A model generated the notes under the pieces. The model made no database searches, was not told the origin of the DNA, and saw nothing but the letters and a program-made list of their open reading frames with translations. DNA of 64,000 nt from Goodfellowiella coeruleoviolacea (GTDB lineage: Bacteria > Actinomycetota > Actinomycetes > Mycobacteriales > Pseudonocardiaceae), in NCBI RefSeq assembly GCF_024171785.1, contig NZ_JAMTCK010000004.1, positions 186,001-250,000 of the forward strand. Reading direction: 5' to 3'. Shown here in pieces: positions 48,207 to 57,630 of this stretch (positions within the stretch are counted from its first letter, which is position 1; each line of letters begins with the position of its first letter). The translations under genes and the position numbers were made by a program.

Positions 48207-48345
48207 CGGCGGCAGACGCCGACCGCGCGCTGCCGTCGACGTGACACCACCGCGCGGCGATCCGGATCCGCGGTCCGCGGCCACCCCGCGTCCTGGCCGC
48301 AAAACACCTCGAACACCGCGCGGGGTTCGGTTACCGTTCCGCCCC

Positions 48346-49281
48346 GTGACCGCAGCTGACTCACTCCTGGTGCACGCCAGCGGCCTGGTGAAGCGCTTTG
48401 GCGACGTCGAGGCGGTGCGCGGGATCGATGTGGGGGTCCGCCGCGGCGAAGCCTTCGGGTTTCTCGGCCCCAACGGCGCCGGCAAGTCCTCAACCATGCG
48501 CATGATCGCCTGCGTGTCCCCACGCAGTGCCGGTGAACTGCGGGTGCTGGGCATGGACCCGCAGCGGGACGGCCCGCGGATCAGGGCGCGACTGGGGGTG
48601 GTACCCCAGCAGGACACCCTGGACAACGAACTCACCGTGCGGCAGAACCTCCAGGTCTACGGCCGCTACTTCGGCCTCTCCCGGGACACGGTGCGGCGCA
48701 AGGCCGTGGAGCTGATGGAGTTCGCCCAGCTCAGCGACCGGGCCGAGGACCAGGTCGAACCGTTGTCCGGCGGGATGAAGCGGCGGTTGACCATTGCCCG
48801 CTCGCTGGTCAACGACCCGGAACTGCTGCTGCTCGACGAACCCACCATCGGACTGGACCCGCAGGCACGGCACCTGCTGTGGGACCGGCTGTACCAGCTG
48901 CGGCACGCCGGCGTCACGCTCATCCTCACCACCCACTACATGGACGAGGCCGAGCAGCTCTGTGACCGGCTGGTGGTGATGGACGGCGGCCGGATCGTGG
49001 CGGAGGGCTCACCGGCCGAACTCATCGCCCGCTACTCCACCAGGGAAGTGCTCGAACTCCGGTTCGCCCCGGGTCACCAGCGGGACGCCCTGCCCGTGGT
49101 CGCCACCCTGGCCGACCGGGTCGAGGTGCTGCCTGACCGGTTGCTGCTCTACACCGCCGACGGCGAGGCGTCCCTGGCCGCGGTGCACGAGCGCGACGTG
49201 CGCCCGGCCAGCACGCTGATCCGGCGCAGCACCCTGGAAGACGTTTTCCTGCGGCTCACCGGCCGCAGCCTGGTCGACTAG
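48346..49281 (+). CDS. ABC exporter ATP-binding protein (DrrA/NodI type)
   Basis: A 311-residue ATPase. Walker A is LGPNGAGKSSTMRMI, Q-loop VVPQQDTL, signature LSGGMKRRLTIA, Walker B LLLLDEPTIGLD and the switch His in LTTHYMD. The C-terminal DUF4162-like region is present. GTG 48346 has no ribosome site, but TTACCGT lies about 10 nt upstream, so a leaderless transcript is possible. Two permease genes follow at once. Confidence 0.95.
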   Translation: MTAADSLLVHASGLVKRFGDVEAVRGIDVGVRRGEAFGFLGPNGAGKSSTMRMIACVSPRSAGELRVLGMDPQRDGPRIRARLGVVPQQDTLDNELTVRQNLQVYGRYFGLSRDTVRRKAVELMEFAQLSDRAEDQVEPLSGGMKRRLTIARSLVNDPELLLLDEPTIGLDPQARHLLWDRLYQLRHAGVTLILTTHYMDEAEQLCDRLVVMDGGRIVAEGSPAELIARYSTREVLELRFAPGHQRDALPVVATLADRVEVLPDRLLLYTADGEASLAAVHERDVRPASTLIRRSTLEDVFLRLTGRSLVD

Positions 49282-49335
49282 CAACGGCAGCGGTCCGGCT
49301 GCCCGCCGCGGCGCAGCCGGACGAGGGGAGCCCTG

Positions 49336-50169
49336 GTGGACAACGCCTCAGCAGCGGCCGACCCCGGCGGGACGCCCGCCGTGGCCCGGCCGGTCGGGTC
49401 GGTGCGCGCCGCGCTGCTCGTTGTCGAGGGACTGTGGGCCTGGTATCGGCGCAACTGGCGGGCCACCGTGGTGTCCAGCGTTGTCCAGCCGGTGCTCTAC
49501 CTGCTGGCCCTCGGGTTCGGTTTCGGCTCCCAGGTGCGGCCGGGCGAGGCCACCCAGGGCCTGCCCTACCTGGCCTACCTGGCGCCGGCCCTGCTGGTGG
49601 CCGGCGCCGTGCAGAACGCGGCCGGCGAATCCACCCACCCGGTGCTGTCGTCGTTCAAGTGGGCCAGGACCTACTGGGGCATCATCGCCACCCCGATTAG
49701 CCCCGGACAGCTGGTGGCCGGCCAGCTGCTGTGGATCGCGCTGCGGCTGCTCACCTCGGGCGCGGCCTACCTGGTGGTGGCCGCGCTGTTCGGTGCGCTC
49801 ACCGGGCCGGGCGTGCTGCTGTCACTGGTCTTCGCGGTGCTGGCGGGTATGGCGTTCAGCGCCCCGCTGGTGGCCTACTCGGCGAGCGTGCGCGACGAGG
49901 GACAGGGCTTCAACGCGGTGTTCCGGTTCGTCGTCGTGCCGATGACCCTGTTCGCCGGCACGTACTTCCCGGTGTCCCAGCTGCCCGTCTGGGTGTGGCC
50001 GCTGGCCTGGGTGACCCCGCTGTGGCACGGCACCGAACTGGCCAGGGCGGCGGCGTTCGAGTCGATGTCGCCGCTGCCCACCCTGGGCCACCTCGCATAC
50101 CTGCTGGCCGTGCTGGCGGTCGGGGTGCTGCTGACGCGGCGCCAGTTCACGCGGCGGCTGCTGGTGTGA
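49336..50169 (+). CDS. ABC-2 type permease 1
   Basis: A 277-residue membrane protein with about six helices and the ABC-2 domain (YRRNWRATVVSSVVQPVLYLLA, LFAGTYFPVSQLPVWVWPLAWVTPLWHGTEL). GTG 49336 with GAGGGG upstream, 54 nt after the ATPase gene. Pairs with permease 2 to form the exporter channel. Confidence 0.93.
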   Translation: MDNASAAADPGGTPAVARPVGSVRAALLVVEGLWAWYRRNWRATVVSSVVQPVLYLLALGFGFGSQVRPGEATQGLPYLAYLAPALLVAGAVQNAAGESTHPVLSSFKWARTYWGIIATPISPGQLVAGQLLWIALRLLTSGAAYLVVAALFGALTGPGVLLSLVFAVLAGMAFSAPLVAYSASVRDEGQGFNAVFRFVVVPMTLFAGTYFPVSQLPVWVWPLAWVTPLWHGTELARAAAFESMSPLPTLGHLAYLLAVLAVGVLLTRRQFTRRLLV

Positions 50170-50257
50170 CGCGATGGCGGCCGCGCCCGGCGGACCGGTC
50201 CGCCGAGGCGTGCGGGGCGAGTCGGCACCGGGGGAGAACGAGCATGGGAGACCGGCA

Positions 50258-51118
50258 ATGGCACACGAGCTGACCGCGCCACCCCGACCGGGACGCGGCG
50301 ACCAGACCGAGCAGCGGCCCAGCCCGCTGCTGCGGATCGTGCCGCCCGGCCTGTACGCGGGCCGGGCCAGGATGCTGGTCGAGCGGTCGTTCCTGGTGAA
50401 CCGGCGCTCCTGGCTGGCCGTCGTGTCCGGGTTCTTCGAACCGCTGTTCTTCCTGTTCGCCCTCGGGCTGGGGTTCGGCACCCTGGTCTCCACGGTGACC
50501 GGGCCGGACGGGCAGCCCATGGACTACGTGGCCTTCGTGGCGCCCGCACTGCTGGCGGCCTCGGCCATGAACGGCGCCGTGTACGACGCCACGATCAACA
50601 TCTTCCACAAGATGCGCTACGCCAAGCTGTACGACGCGGTGCTGTCCACGCCGCTGGGGCCGCTGGACGTGGCGGTCGGCGAGACCAGCTGGGCGCTGCT
50701 GCGCGGCGGCCTGTACGCGGCCGGGTTCGTCGTGGTGCTGCTGGGCATGGGCCTGGTGAGTTCCGCCTGGGGCCTGCTGGCGCTGCCCGCCGCGCTGCTG
50801 GTGGCCTTCGCGTTCGCCGCCGTCGGCATGGCCGCGACCACGTTCATGCGGTCCTGGCAGGACTTCGACCTGGTGAACCTGGCCGTCATGCCACTGTTCC
50901 TGTTCTCCACCACGTTCTACCCGCTGTCGGTCTACCCCCGGCCACTGCGGATCGCCGTGGAGTGCCTGCCGCTGTACCACGGGGTGGCGTTGCTGCGCGG
51001 GCTGGTCACCGGCTATGTCCACTGGGGACTGCTGGGCCACGTGCTGTACCTGGTGCTGATGGCCGTGGTGGGACTGCTGGTGGCCACCAAGCGGATCGCC
51101 CGGCTGCTGTTGCGGTGA
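50258..51118 (+). CDS. ABC-2 type permease 2
   Basis: A 286-residue membrane protein with about six helices and the same ABC-2 architecture as permease 1 (VNRRSWLAVVSGFFEPLFFL, FLFSTTFYPLSVYPRPLRI). I chose ATG 50258 because GGGAGA lies 6 nt upstream; ATG 50174 is in frame too. Two paralogous permeases plus one ATPase make a heteromeric exporter. Confidence 0.93.
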   Translation: MAHELTAPPRPGRGDQTEQRPSPLLRIVPPGLYAGRARMLVERSFLVNRRSWLAVVSGFFEPLFFLFALGLGFGTLVSTVTGPDGQPMDYVAFVAPALLAASAMNGAVYDATINIFHKMRYAKLYDAVLSTPLGPLDVAVGETSWALLRGGLYAAGFVVVLLGMGLVSSAWGLLALPAALLVAFAFAAVGMAATTFMRSWQDFDLVNLAVMPLFLFSTTFYPLSVYPRPLRIAVECLPLYHGVALLRGLVTGYVHWGLLGHVLYLVLMAVVGLLVATKRIARLLLR

Positions 51119-51147
51119 CTGGCCGATCCAGGACAGGAGTGCACGCC

Positions 51148-51294
51148 TTCGATGTGGAAGTTCCACGCTCCACTGTGGTAGGTGACAGCTCCATAGTGGG
51201 AGTCGCTTGCTCCGTTGTGGTGGCCGACGGTTCTGCTCTGGTGGCTCACGGTTCCGCTGTGGTGGCCGACGGTTCCGCTGTGGTGGTTCCGCCA
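51148..51294. repeat. Seven 21-bp units upstream of the kinase
   Basis: Seven contiguous 21-bp units from 51148; six begin TC[C/T] at 51169, 51190, 51211, 51232, 51253 and 51274. The best conserved start TCCGCTGTGGTGG. They fill most of the 308-bp gap (51119-51426) between permease 2 and the kinase gene; the frame stays open through them into the kinase but no start is supported there. Confidence 0.85.
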
Positions 51295-51426
51295 CCCAGT
51301 ACGGTCTTCCGGGGAACGGGGAAGGTCCGGGGCGCGTCCAAGGGATGGCCGTGTGTCCGAGGTCCGGCCAGTGGTCGCGGAACCGGCGTGGGGGTCTTCC
51401 TGGTGGCACGACAGGGTGGGGGTGGC

Positions 51427-53367
51427 ATGGAGTCGTTGGCGGCCGGTGATCCCACGAGCATCGACCGGTACCGGCTGATCGGCAGGCTCGGCGCGGGCGG
51501 CATGGGCCGGGTGTACCTGGCGCTGTCCGTGGACGGACGCCTGGTCGCGGTGAAGGTGATCAACCAGTACCTGGCCGCCGAGCCGCGCTTCCGCAAGCGC
51601 TTCGCCCACGAGGTGGCCGCCGCCAGGAGGGTCAGCGGCGCCTACACCGCGGCCGTGATGGACGCCGACCCCACCGCTGACCAGCCCTGGCTGGCCACGG
51701 TCTACGTGCCGGGGCCGTCCCTGGCCGACGCCGTCGCCAGGCACGGGCCGCTGCCGGCCGACTCGGTGCTGGCGCTGGCCGCCGGCCTGGCCGCGGCACT
51801 GCGGGAGATCCACCGGGTGGGCCTGATCCACCGCGACCTCAAGCCCAGCAACGTGCTGCTCACCGAGGACGGCCCCCGGGTCATCGACTTCGGCATCACC
51901 CGCGCGGCCGAGACCGACAGCAAGCTCACCACCACCGGCTTCATGGTCGGCACCCCCGGGTTCATGTCGCCAGAACAGGTCGAGGGCGGTGAACTGACCC
52001 AGGCCAGCGATGTGTTCTCGCTGGGCAGCACGCTGTACTTCGCCGCGACCGGGGCCAGCCCGTTCGGGGACACCTCCGCGGCCAGGATGCTCTACCGGGT
52101 GGTGCACACCGACCCGGACCTGACCGTGCTGCCGGCCGCGGTGCGCGAACTGGTCGGTGCGTGCCTGCACCGGAACCCGGCGCTGCGGCCGAGCCCGGAG
52201 CAGCTGTTCGACCTCGTCGGCCCGGTGTCCGGGGACTGGCTGATCCCGGCGACCCGCGACCTCGTGCGGGAGCGGGCCGACACCGCGCGGCTGCTGCGGT
52301 CCCAGGCCGAGGCCACCCGGCAGCCCACCCCCGGTCAGCAGCCCGTCGGCACACCCGACCAGCACGCCACCCGGCCCCAGGGCGGCCTGCCGGACTTCCG
52401 GGCCGCCGCCGGCCACCACCCGCTCACGGCCATGGCCGGACACACCGCCCCGGTACCGGCGCCGGCCGCGGCGACACCAGTGCCGCCCACACCGAAACGG
52501 CGGCGCGCCACACTGGTCACCGGGCTCGCCGTGGCCGGGGTGCTCGCCCTGGCGATCACCGCCCTGGTGGCCGCCAACATCAGGTCCGGCGCCGCCAACG
52601 AGGGCCAGCAGAGCGGCTCGACGAGCGCGACGGGCCAGGCCACCACCGGTTCGACGGCGTCGGGCCCGGTCCAGGACGGGGCGGCCAGCACCGTGCCGCA
52701 GGCGTTCATCGGCAACTGGTTCGGCACCATCGAACCGGCCGACAAGGGGCGGGCGACCTACCCGGTGGTGGTGGCCATCGCCGAGGGCCGGGTCAGCGAC
52801 CAGATCGGCCGGTCCACCAGGCCGGTCTCCGGATGCGCCTCGACCTACGTGCTCGACTCGGTGTCCGCCACCAAGATCAAGGTCACCGAACGGCTGGACG
52901 CGAAGAAGTCCGGTCGCCACACCTGCGACCAGTCCGCCAGCATCACCCTGGAGGTGAGCGCGGACGGCACCCTCTCCTACGTGGGGCGCGACACCGACGC
53001 CACCGCCACGCTGCGGCGGGGCCGGGGTGAGGTGCCTGACGCCTTCGTCGGCCGGCGGACCGGCGTTTTCGAGGCGGCGGACGAGGACGACGAGGACATC
53101 GAGGCGACCATCACCATCACCAGCAACGGCATCGGTGAGGAGATCGGCAGTTTCCGGCGCCCGCTCGGTGGCTGTGTGGCCAGTCTGGTGCTGACCGCCG
53201 TCACCGACGACGAACTCACCGTCACCGAGGTCGACAAGACCGAACAGCCCGAGGACGGCTACAGCTGCGTCAAGCCGGAGAGCACGGTGCTGCGGCTCGG
53301 CAGCGACGGGGAGCTGACCTACGAGAGCACCGATCCCGAGCGCTCCACGATCTTCCACCGGGGCTGA
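51427..53367 (+). CDS. Membrane Ser/Thr protein kinase with duplicated ectodomain
   Basis: A 646-residue kinase. Residues 12-265 are the catalytic domain: GAGGMG 22-27, ATP-binding Lys43 in VAVKVI, HRDLKPSN from 135, DFG 154-156. A Pro-rich linker leads to one membrane helix (about 361-385, VTGLAVAGVLALAITALVAAN). Outside, two related domains of about 95 residues (AFIGNWFGTIEPAD and AFVGRRTGVFEAAD starts) each have a Cys pair. ATG 51427 follows GGGTGGGGG. The ectodomain is a likely sensor; ligand unknown. Confidence 0.92.
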   Translation: MESLAAGDPTSIDRYRLIGRLGAGGMGRVYLALSVDGRLVAVKVINQYLAAEPRFRKRFAHEVAAARRVSGAYTAAVMDADPTADQPWLATVYVPGPSLADAVARHGPLPADSVLALAAGLAAALREIHRVGLIHRDLKPSNVLLTEDGPRVIDFGITRAAETDSKLTTTGFMVGTPGFMSPEQVEGGELTQASDVFSLGSTLYFAATGASPFGDTSAARMLYRVVHTDPDLTVLPAAVRELVGACLHRNPALRPSPEQLFDLVGPVSGDWLIPATRDLVRERADTARLLRSQAEATRQPTPGQQPVGTPDQHATRPQGGLPDFRAAAGHHPLTAMAGHTAPVPAPAAATPVPPTPKRRRATLVTGLAVAGVLALAITALVAANIRSGAANEGQQSGSTSATGQATTGSTASGPVQDGAASTVPQAFIGNWFGTIEPADKGRATYPVVVAIAEGRVSDQIGRSTRPVSGCASTYVLDSVSATKIKVTERLDAKKSGRHTCDQSASITLEVSADGTLSYVGRDTDATATLRRGRGEVPDAFVGRRTGVFEAADEDDEDIEATITITSNGIGEEIGSFRRPLGGCVASLVLTAVTDDELTVTEVDKTEQPEDGYSCVKPESTVLRLGSDGELTYESTDPERSTIFHRG

Positions 53368-53937
53368 AGCCAGCGGACGGCGCGCCAGGAGCGGCCCCTG
53401 CCCGCCGCACCAGCTGGCCGCCGACCCCGGTGGTCGACGAGGTCGCGGTGGCCCGCCAGCGGATCGCCGGAGTGGTCGCGGTGGAACGCGAGCTGGCCGC
53501 CGCCCGCTGGTCGCGTCGGGTGCGCTGCCCGCGTCTTCGACAACGGCTCGGGAATCGGCGTGCGCGCCGGATCCCAGCCGGTCACAACGCGCGGCGGTTG
53601 CTGGCCATGGTCGGCGGACAGCGGTGCCGCGGCCACCGGCCGGGCCAAACACCTCGAGCACACGCGGTGCTCGGGGAGCGGGACCGGATGGGCGAGCCGG
53701 CCCAGAAGCACCGGTGCCAGCCGGGTGAGAAACCGCTCTGGGTGGGGCCGGGCCCAGAACGGAACAGCCGGGTTCCACAGTGGGACGCGCGCGCTCCACT
53801 CCGCACTGTTCTCCCGGTCCGGCGCGCGCCGGACCGGTGGCCGTGCCGGAGGGGCCGCAACGAGAAGGCCGATCTGGCCGCGCGCATCGCCCACGCCAAC
53901 CGGTGCGCCCCGCCCGCCTGCCGTTAGCATGGGTCAG
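53368..53937. other. Gene-free stretch before the radical SAM gene
   Basis: About 570 bp. Frames are open on both strands but none has a ribosome site, a known domain or normal composition. It holds two 21-bp repeat units (53774-53794 starting TCCACAGTGGGAC and 53795-53815). The stretch near 53625-53680 resembles 48255-48330 (shared CGCGGCCACC and AACACCTCGA words). Confidence 0.45.
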
Positions 53938-55902
53938 GTGCGCGTCGAGTCTGTCTTCCCCCAGTTGGAACCCCTGCTGCCGAGGGTGTCCAAGCCGGTG
54001 CAGTACGTCGGCGGGGAACTCAACGCCACCGTGAAGGACTGGGACAGCACCGCGGTCCGGTGGGCGCTGATGTATCCCGACGCCTACGAGGTGGGTCTGC
54101 CCAACCAGGGCGTGATGATCCTCTACGAGGTGCTCAACGAGCAGCCCGACGTGCTGGCCGAGCGCACCTACGCGGTCTGGCCCGACCTGGAGAAGCTGAT
54201 GCGGGAACACGGTGTCCCGCAGTTCACCGTGGACGCCCACCGCCCGGTCGGCGCGTTCGACCTGCTGGGCGTCAGCTTCGCCACCGAACTCGGCTACACC
54301 AACCTGCTCACCGCGCTGGACCTGGCCGGTATCCCGCTGCACAGCGCGGACCGCACCGACGAGCACCCGGTCGTCGTCGCCGGCGGGCACGCCGCGTTCA
54401 ACCCCGAGCCCATCGCCGACTTCGTGGACGCGGCCGTGCTCGGCGACGGCGAGGAAGCCGTCCTGGAACTCACCGACATCGTCCGCACCTGGAAGGCGCA
54501 GGGCTGCCCCGGTGGCCGTGACGAGTTGCTGACCAGGATGGCCGAGACCGGCGGCGTGTACGTGCCGCGCTTCTACGACGTGGAGTACCTGCCGGACGGC
54601 CGCATCCAGCGCGTGGTGCCCAACCGGGACCGGGTGCCCTACCGGGTCTTCAAGCGCACCACCATGGACCTGGACGCCTGGCCCTACCCCAAGCAGCCGC
54701 TGGTGCCGCTGGCCGAGAGCGTGCACGAGCGGATGAGCGTGGAGATCTTCCGCGGCTGCACCAGGGGCTGCCGGTTCTGCCAGGCCGGCATGATCACGCG
54801 GCCGGTGCGGGAACGCTCCATCGAGGGCATCGGCGCGATGGTGCACAAAGGACTGGAGGCCACCGGTTTCGAAGAGGTGGGCCTGCTCTCCCTGTCCAGC
54901 GCCGACCACTCCGAGATCGCCGACATCACCAAGGGACTGGCCGACCGCTACGAGGGCACCAACACCAGCCTGAGCCTGCCCAGCACGCGCGTTGACGCCT
55001 TCAACGTCGACCTGGCCAACGAGCTGTCCCGCAACGGGCGGCGCTCCGGCCTGACGTTCGCGCCCGAGGGCGGCAGCGAGCGGATCCGCCGCGTCATCAA
55101 CAAGATGGTGTCCGAGGACGATCTCATCAGGACGGTCAGCACCGCCTACGCCAACGGCTGGCGGCAGGTGAAGCTGTACTTCATGTGCGGCCTGCCCACC
55201 GAGACCGACGAGGACGTGCTGCAGATCGCGCGGATGGCCCAGGAGGTCATCCGCGCCGGCCGCAAAGCCAGTGGCCGCAAGGACATCCGGTGCACGATCT
55301 CCATCGGCGGGTTCGTGCCCAAGCCGCACACGCCGTTCCAGTGGGCCGCCCAGTGCGATCCGGACACCGTGGACAGTCGGCTGCGCAAGCTGCGCGAGGC
55401 GGTCAACAGCGACCGCAGCCTGGGCCGCAACATCGGCATGCGCTACCACGACGGCAAGCCCAGCCTGATCGAGGGACTGCTGTCCAGGGGCGACCGCCGG
55501 GTCGGCCGGGTGATCGAGCGGGTGTGGCGCTCTGGCGGGCGGTTCGACGGCTGGAGCGAGCACTTCTCCTACCAGCGCTGGGTGGACTCGGCCGCGGCCG
55601 AACTCGAACCGCTGGGCGTGAGCCTGGCCTGGTTCACCACCCGGGAGCGCGACGAGACCGAGGTGCTGCCCTGGGACCACCTGGACTCCGGGCTGGACAA
55701 GGAATGGCTCTGGGCGGACTGGCAGGACGCCCTGGACGAGCAGGAGCAGGACGACTGCCGGTGGACCCCGTGCTTCGACTGCGGGGTGTGCCCGGCCATG
55801 GGCACCGACATCGAGGTGGGCCCCAGCGGCCGCACCCTGCTGCCGATCTCCCCGGTGGGCAAGGGCTCACCCGTGCGCAACCCCGCGCTCACCCGGCACT
55901 GA
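53938..55902 (+). CDS. B12-binding-type radical SAM protein (TIGR03960 group)
   Basis: About 654 residues. An N-terminal B12-binding-like fold (ALMYPDAYEVGLPNQGVMIL) precedes the radical SAM core with the cluster Cys in RGCTRGCRFCQAG. A C-terminal region ends with CFDCGVCPAMG, a further Cys cluster. I prefer GTG 53938, reading VRVESVFPQLE as family members do: TAGCAT (53925-53930) ends 7 nt before it, the usual spacing for a leaderless transcript. ATG 53929 is in frame. It is usually found with the DUF2344 gene near rne; the reaction is unknown, perhaps RNA or protein modification. Confidence 0.9.
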   Translation: MRVESVFPQLEPLLPRVSKPVQYVGGELNATVKDWDSTAVRWALMYPDAYEVGLPNQGVMILYEVLNEQPDVLAERTYAVWPDLEKLMREHGVPQFTVDAHRPVGAFDLLGVSFATELGYTNLLTALDLAGIPLHSADRTDEHPVVVAGGHAAFNPEPIADFVDAAVLGDGEEAVLELTDIVRTWKAQGCPGGRDELLTRMAETGGVYVPRFYDVEYLPDGRIQRVVPNRDRVPYRVFKRTTMDLDAWPYPKQPLVPLAESVHERMSVEIFRGCTRGCRFCQAGMITRPVRERSIEGIGAMVHKGLEATGFEEVGLLSLSSADHSEIADITKGLADRYEGTNTSLSLPSTRVDAFNVDLANELSRNGRRSGLTFAPEGGSERIRRVINKMVSEDDLIRTVSTAYANGWRQVKLYFMCGLPTETDEDVLQIARMAQEVIRAGRKASGRKDIRCTISIGGFVPKPHTPFQWAAQCDPDTVDSRLRKLREAVNSDRSLGRNIGMRYHDGKPSLIEGLLSRGDRRVGRVIERVWRSGGRFDGWSEHFSYQRWVDSAAAELEPLGVSLAWFTTRERDETEVLPWDHLDSGLDKEWLWADWQDALDEQEQDDCRWTPCFDCGVCPAMGTDIEVGPSGRTLLPISPVGKGSPVRNPALTRH

Positions 55903-55912
55903 ACCGCCCGGC

Positions 55913-55945
55913 GGCTGCCCCGACCCCACCACCGGCGGGGCAGCC
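55913..55945. terminator. Bidirectional terminator, radical SAM and subtilase genes
   Basis: A perfect 10-bp stem GGCTGCCCCG/CGGGGCAGCC with a 13-nt loop, between convergent genes. Confidence 0.7.
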
Positions 55946-55978
55946 GGGTCCGGGGCGGGGCCGGTGTCGGTGGCGCGT

Positions 55979-57472
55979 TCAGGGCACGGTGACCGCGGCC
56001 AGCGCGTCGACCAGCCCGTGCCCGTAGAAGCTGTTGTAGCCGGAGTAGCCGGTGCAGAACGCGTCCTGCACGCCGGTGCCGTTGAGGTCGTAGTCGGCCG
56101 GGCAGGCGATCGTGCTGGCCTGGTTGTTGAGCAACCGGCGCAGCTGGCTGGGGGAGGCACCCGGGTAGGTCGAGGCGAGCAGCGCGGCCACCCCGGACAC
56201 CTGCGGGGCCGCCATGGACGTGCCGCACGAGTAGTCGTAGCCGCCGTCGGGCACCGTGGACAGCACGCACGACCGGCCAGGGCCGTCCGGCTGCTGCCGG
56301 CGGTCCCCACCCGCCGCGGCGATGTCCACCGCGCCCAGCCCGTAGGAGCTGTACCCGGCCTTGAGGCGCTGCGCGCCCACCGACGAGACCGCCACCACGT
56401 TGCGCAACTGCCCGGGCAGCACCGCGCACGAACTGTCCAGCGACCGGGGCCGCTGCTTGCCGGCCGGGGCGTTGTCCGGGCTGCGGGTGTCCTTGCCCGG
56501 GTTGCTCAGGTCGACCCCACCGTTGGTGGCGGCGGCCACCGACAGCACCCCCCGGGCCGCGGCGTAGTCCACCGCGCGGCGCACCGCCTCGTAGACCACC
56601 GCCTGCCCGGGTTGCTCCGCACAGGTGAACACCCACGGGTCGATGTAGTAGCTGCTGTTGGTGATGCTCATCCCGGTGCTCGCGGCCCACATGAAGCCGC
56701 ACACCGCGTACTCGGGGTAGATGTAACCGTCGTCGTCGACCACCTTCACCGAGGCGATCCGCACCCCCGGGGCCACCCCGGTGATGCCGTGGCCGTCGTC
56801 GGCCGCGGCGATGATCCCGGCCACGTGCGTGCCGTGCGGCGAGGTGGTGGCCGTCCACGCCGAGGGGCTGCTGTTGGGTCGGCCGGTCAGGCAGCCCGCG
56901 GACAGGGTGGGGTCCAGCGCGCCGGCCAGGTCGGGGTGGTCGGCGTCAACGCCCGAGTCCAGCACGCCCACCACCACACTGCGACTACCCAGCGTGATCT
57001 TGTGTGCCTCGTCGGCCCGGATCATGGCCATGTTCCACTGCTCGGCCGTGCGGTCCGGGGCCGGCCCGGTCGTGCCGCGCGCGGTCCGCTGGTTGGTCTC
57101 CACCTCGTCGACCTTGCGCCGGGTCGCGGTCCCCGTCCTGCTGGAGACGGCCTCGGCCTGCGCGCTGTAGGCCCGGTCCGGTCCGATGCGCCGCAGGAAG
57201 TCGGGGTCGGGCGAGGTGGCCACGGCCACCGCGATCTGCGGGTAGTAGACGGTCGTGGTGCCACACGCGGCGAGGATGTCGCCGGTCGCTGTCTGTTCGG
57301 AGGTGCCTCGGTCGAAGACGACGAGGTAGCGCAGGACGGGACCCGGTTGCCTGCACTCGGGCGAGAACTCACCGGCCGGGTCCGCGCCCGCCAGCGGCGC
57401 TATCGTCAGACAACCGGTCGTGAGCAGCGCGGCGCTGACCGCAACGGCTCGGACGCGGCGGAACAGAGGCAC
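55979..57472 (-). CDS. Secreted subtilisin-like serine protease (S8)
   Basis: A 497-residue exported protease. Signal sequence (FRRVRAVAVSAALLTTGCLTIAPLAGAD), a propeptide-like region (residues 40-130), then the catalytic domain with Asp in VLDSGVDADHPDL, His in SPHGTHVAGI and Ser in CGTSMAAPQVSG. Extra Cys residues suggest disulfides. GTG 57470-57472 with AGGAGG 6 nt upstream. TTGC in the signal is not a standard lipobox. It sits between the radical SAM and DUF2344 genes, which are usually adjacent, so it is likely an insertion. Confidence 0.93.
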   Translation of the reverse strand: MPLFRRVRAVAVSAALLTTGCLTIAPLAGADPAGEFSPECRQPGPVLRYLVVFDRGTSEQTATGDILAACGTTTVYYPQIAVAVATSPDPDFLRRIGPDRAYSAQAEAVSSRTGTATRRKVDEVETNQRTARGTTGPAPDRTAEQWNMAMIRADEAHKITLGSRSVVVGVLDSGVDADHPDLAGALDPTLSAGCLTGRPNSSPSAWTATTSPHGTHVAGIIAAADDGHGITGVAPGVRIASVKVVDDDGYIYPEYAVCGFMWAASTGMSITNSSYYIDPWVFTCAEQPGQAVVYEAVRRAVDYAAARGVLSVAAATNGGVDLSNPGKDTRSPDNAPAGKQRPRSLDSSCAVLPGQLRNVVAVSSVGAQRLKAGYSSYGLGAVDIAAAGGDRRQQPDGPGRSCVLSTVPDGGYDYSCGTSMAAPQVSGVAALLASTYPGASPSQLRRLLNNQASTIACPADYDLNGTGVQDAFCTGYSGYNSFYGHGLVDALAAVTVP

Positions 57473-57630
57473 GCGTGACCTCCTGGGCTGGGCGGGCCTG
57501 GTTCGGGGAGCCCACTGTCCGTGTTCAGCCGGACGGTAACCAGGCTCGCTCGCCCAGACAAGCGCACAAGCCCAAATACGCCCCCAGGTACCGTCCTGGC
57601 GGACATGTCAACCAGCCGGGAGGAGTAGCC

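Noticed and set aside
53430-53927. A 165-codon plus-strand frame before the radical SAM gene
   Set aside because: No ribosome site, Arg/Gly/Pro-rich composition, repeats inside, and an equally long frame on the other strand.
51013-55680. A minus-strand frame of 1555 codons across the kinase and radical SAM genes
   Set aside because: It is an antisense frame kept open by high GC. It crosses two well-supported genes and an intergenic gap and contains no known domain.
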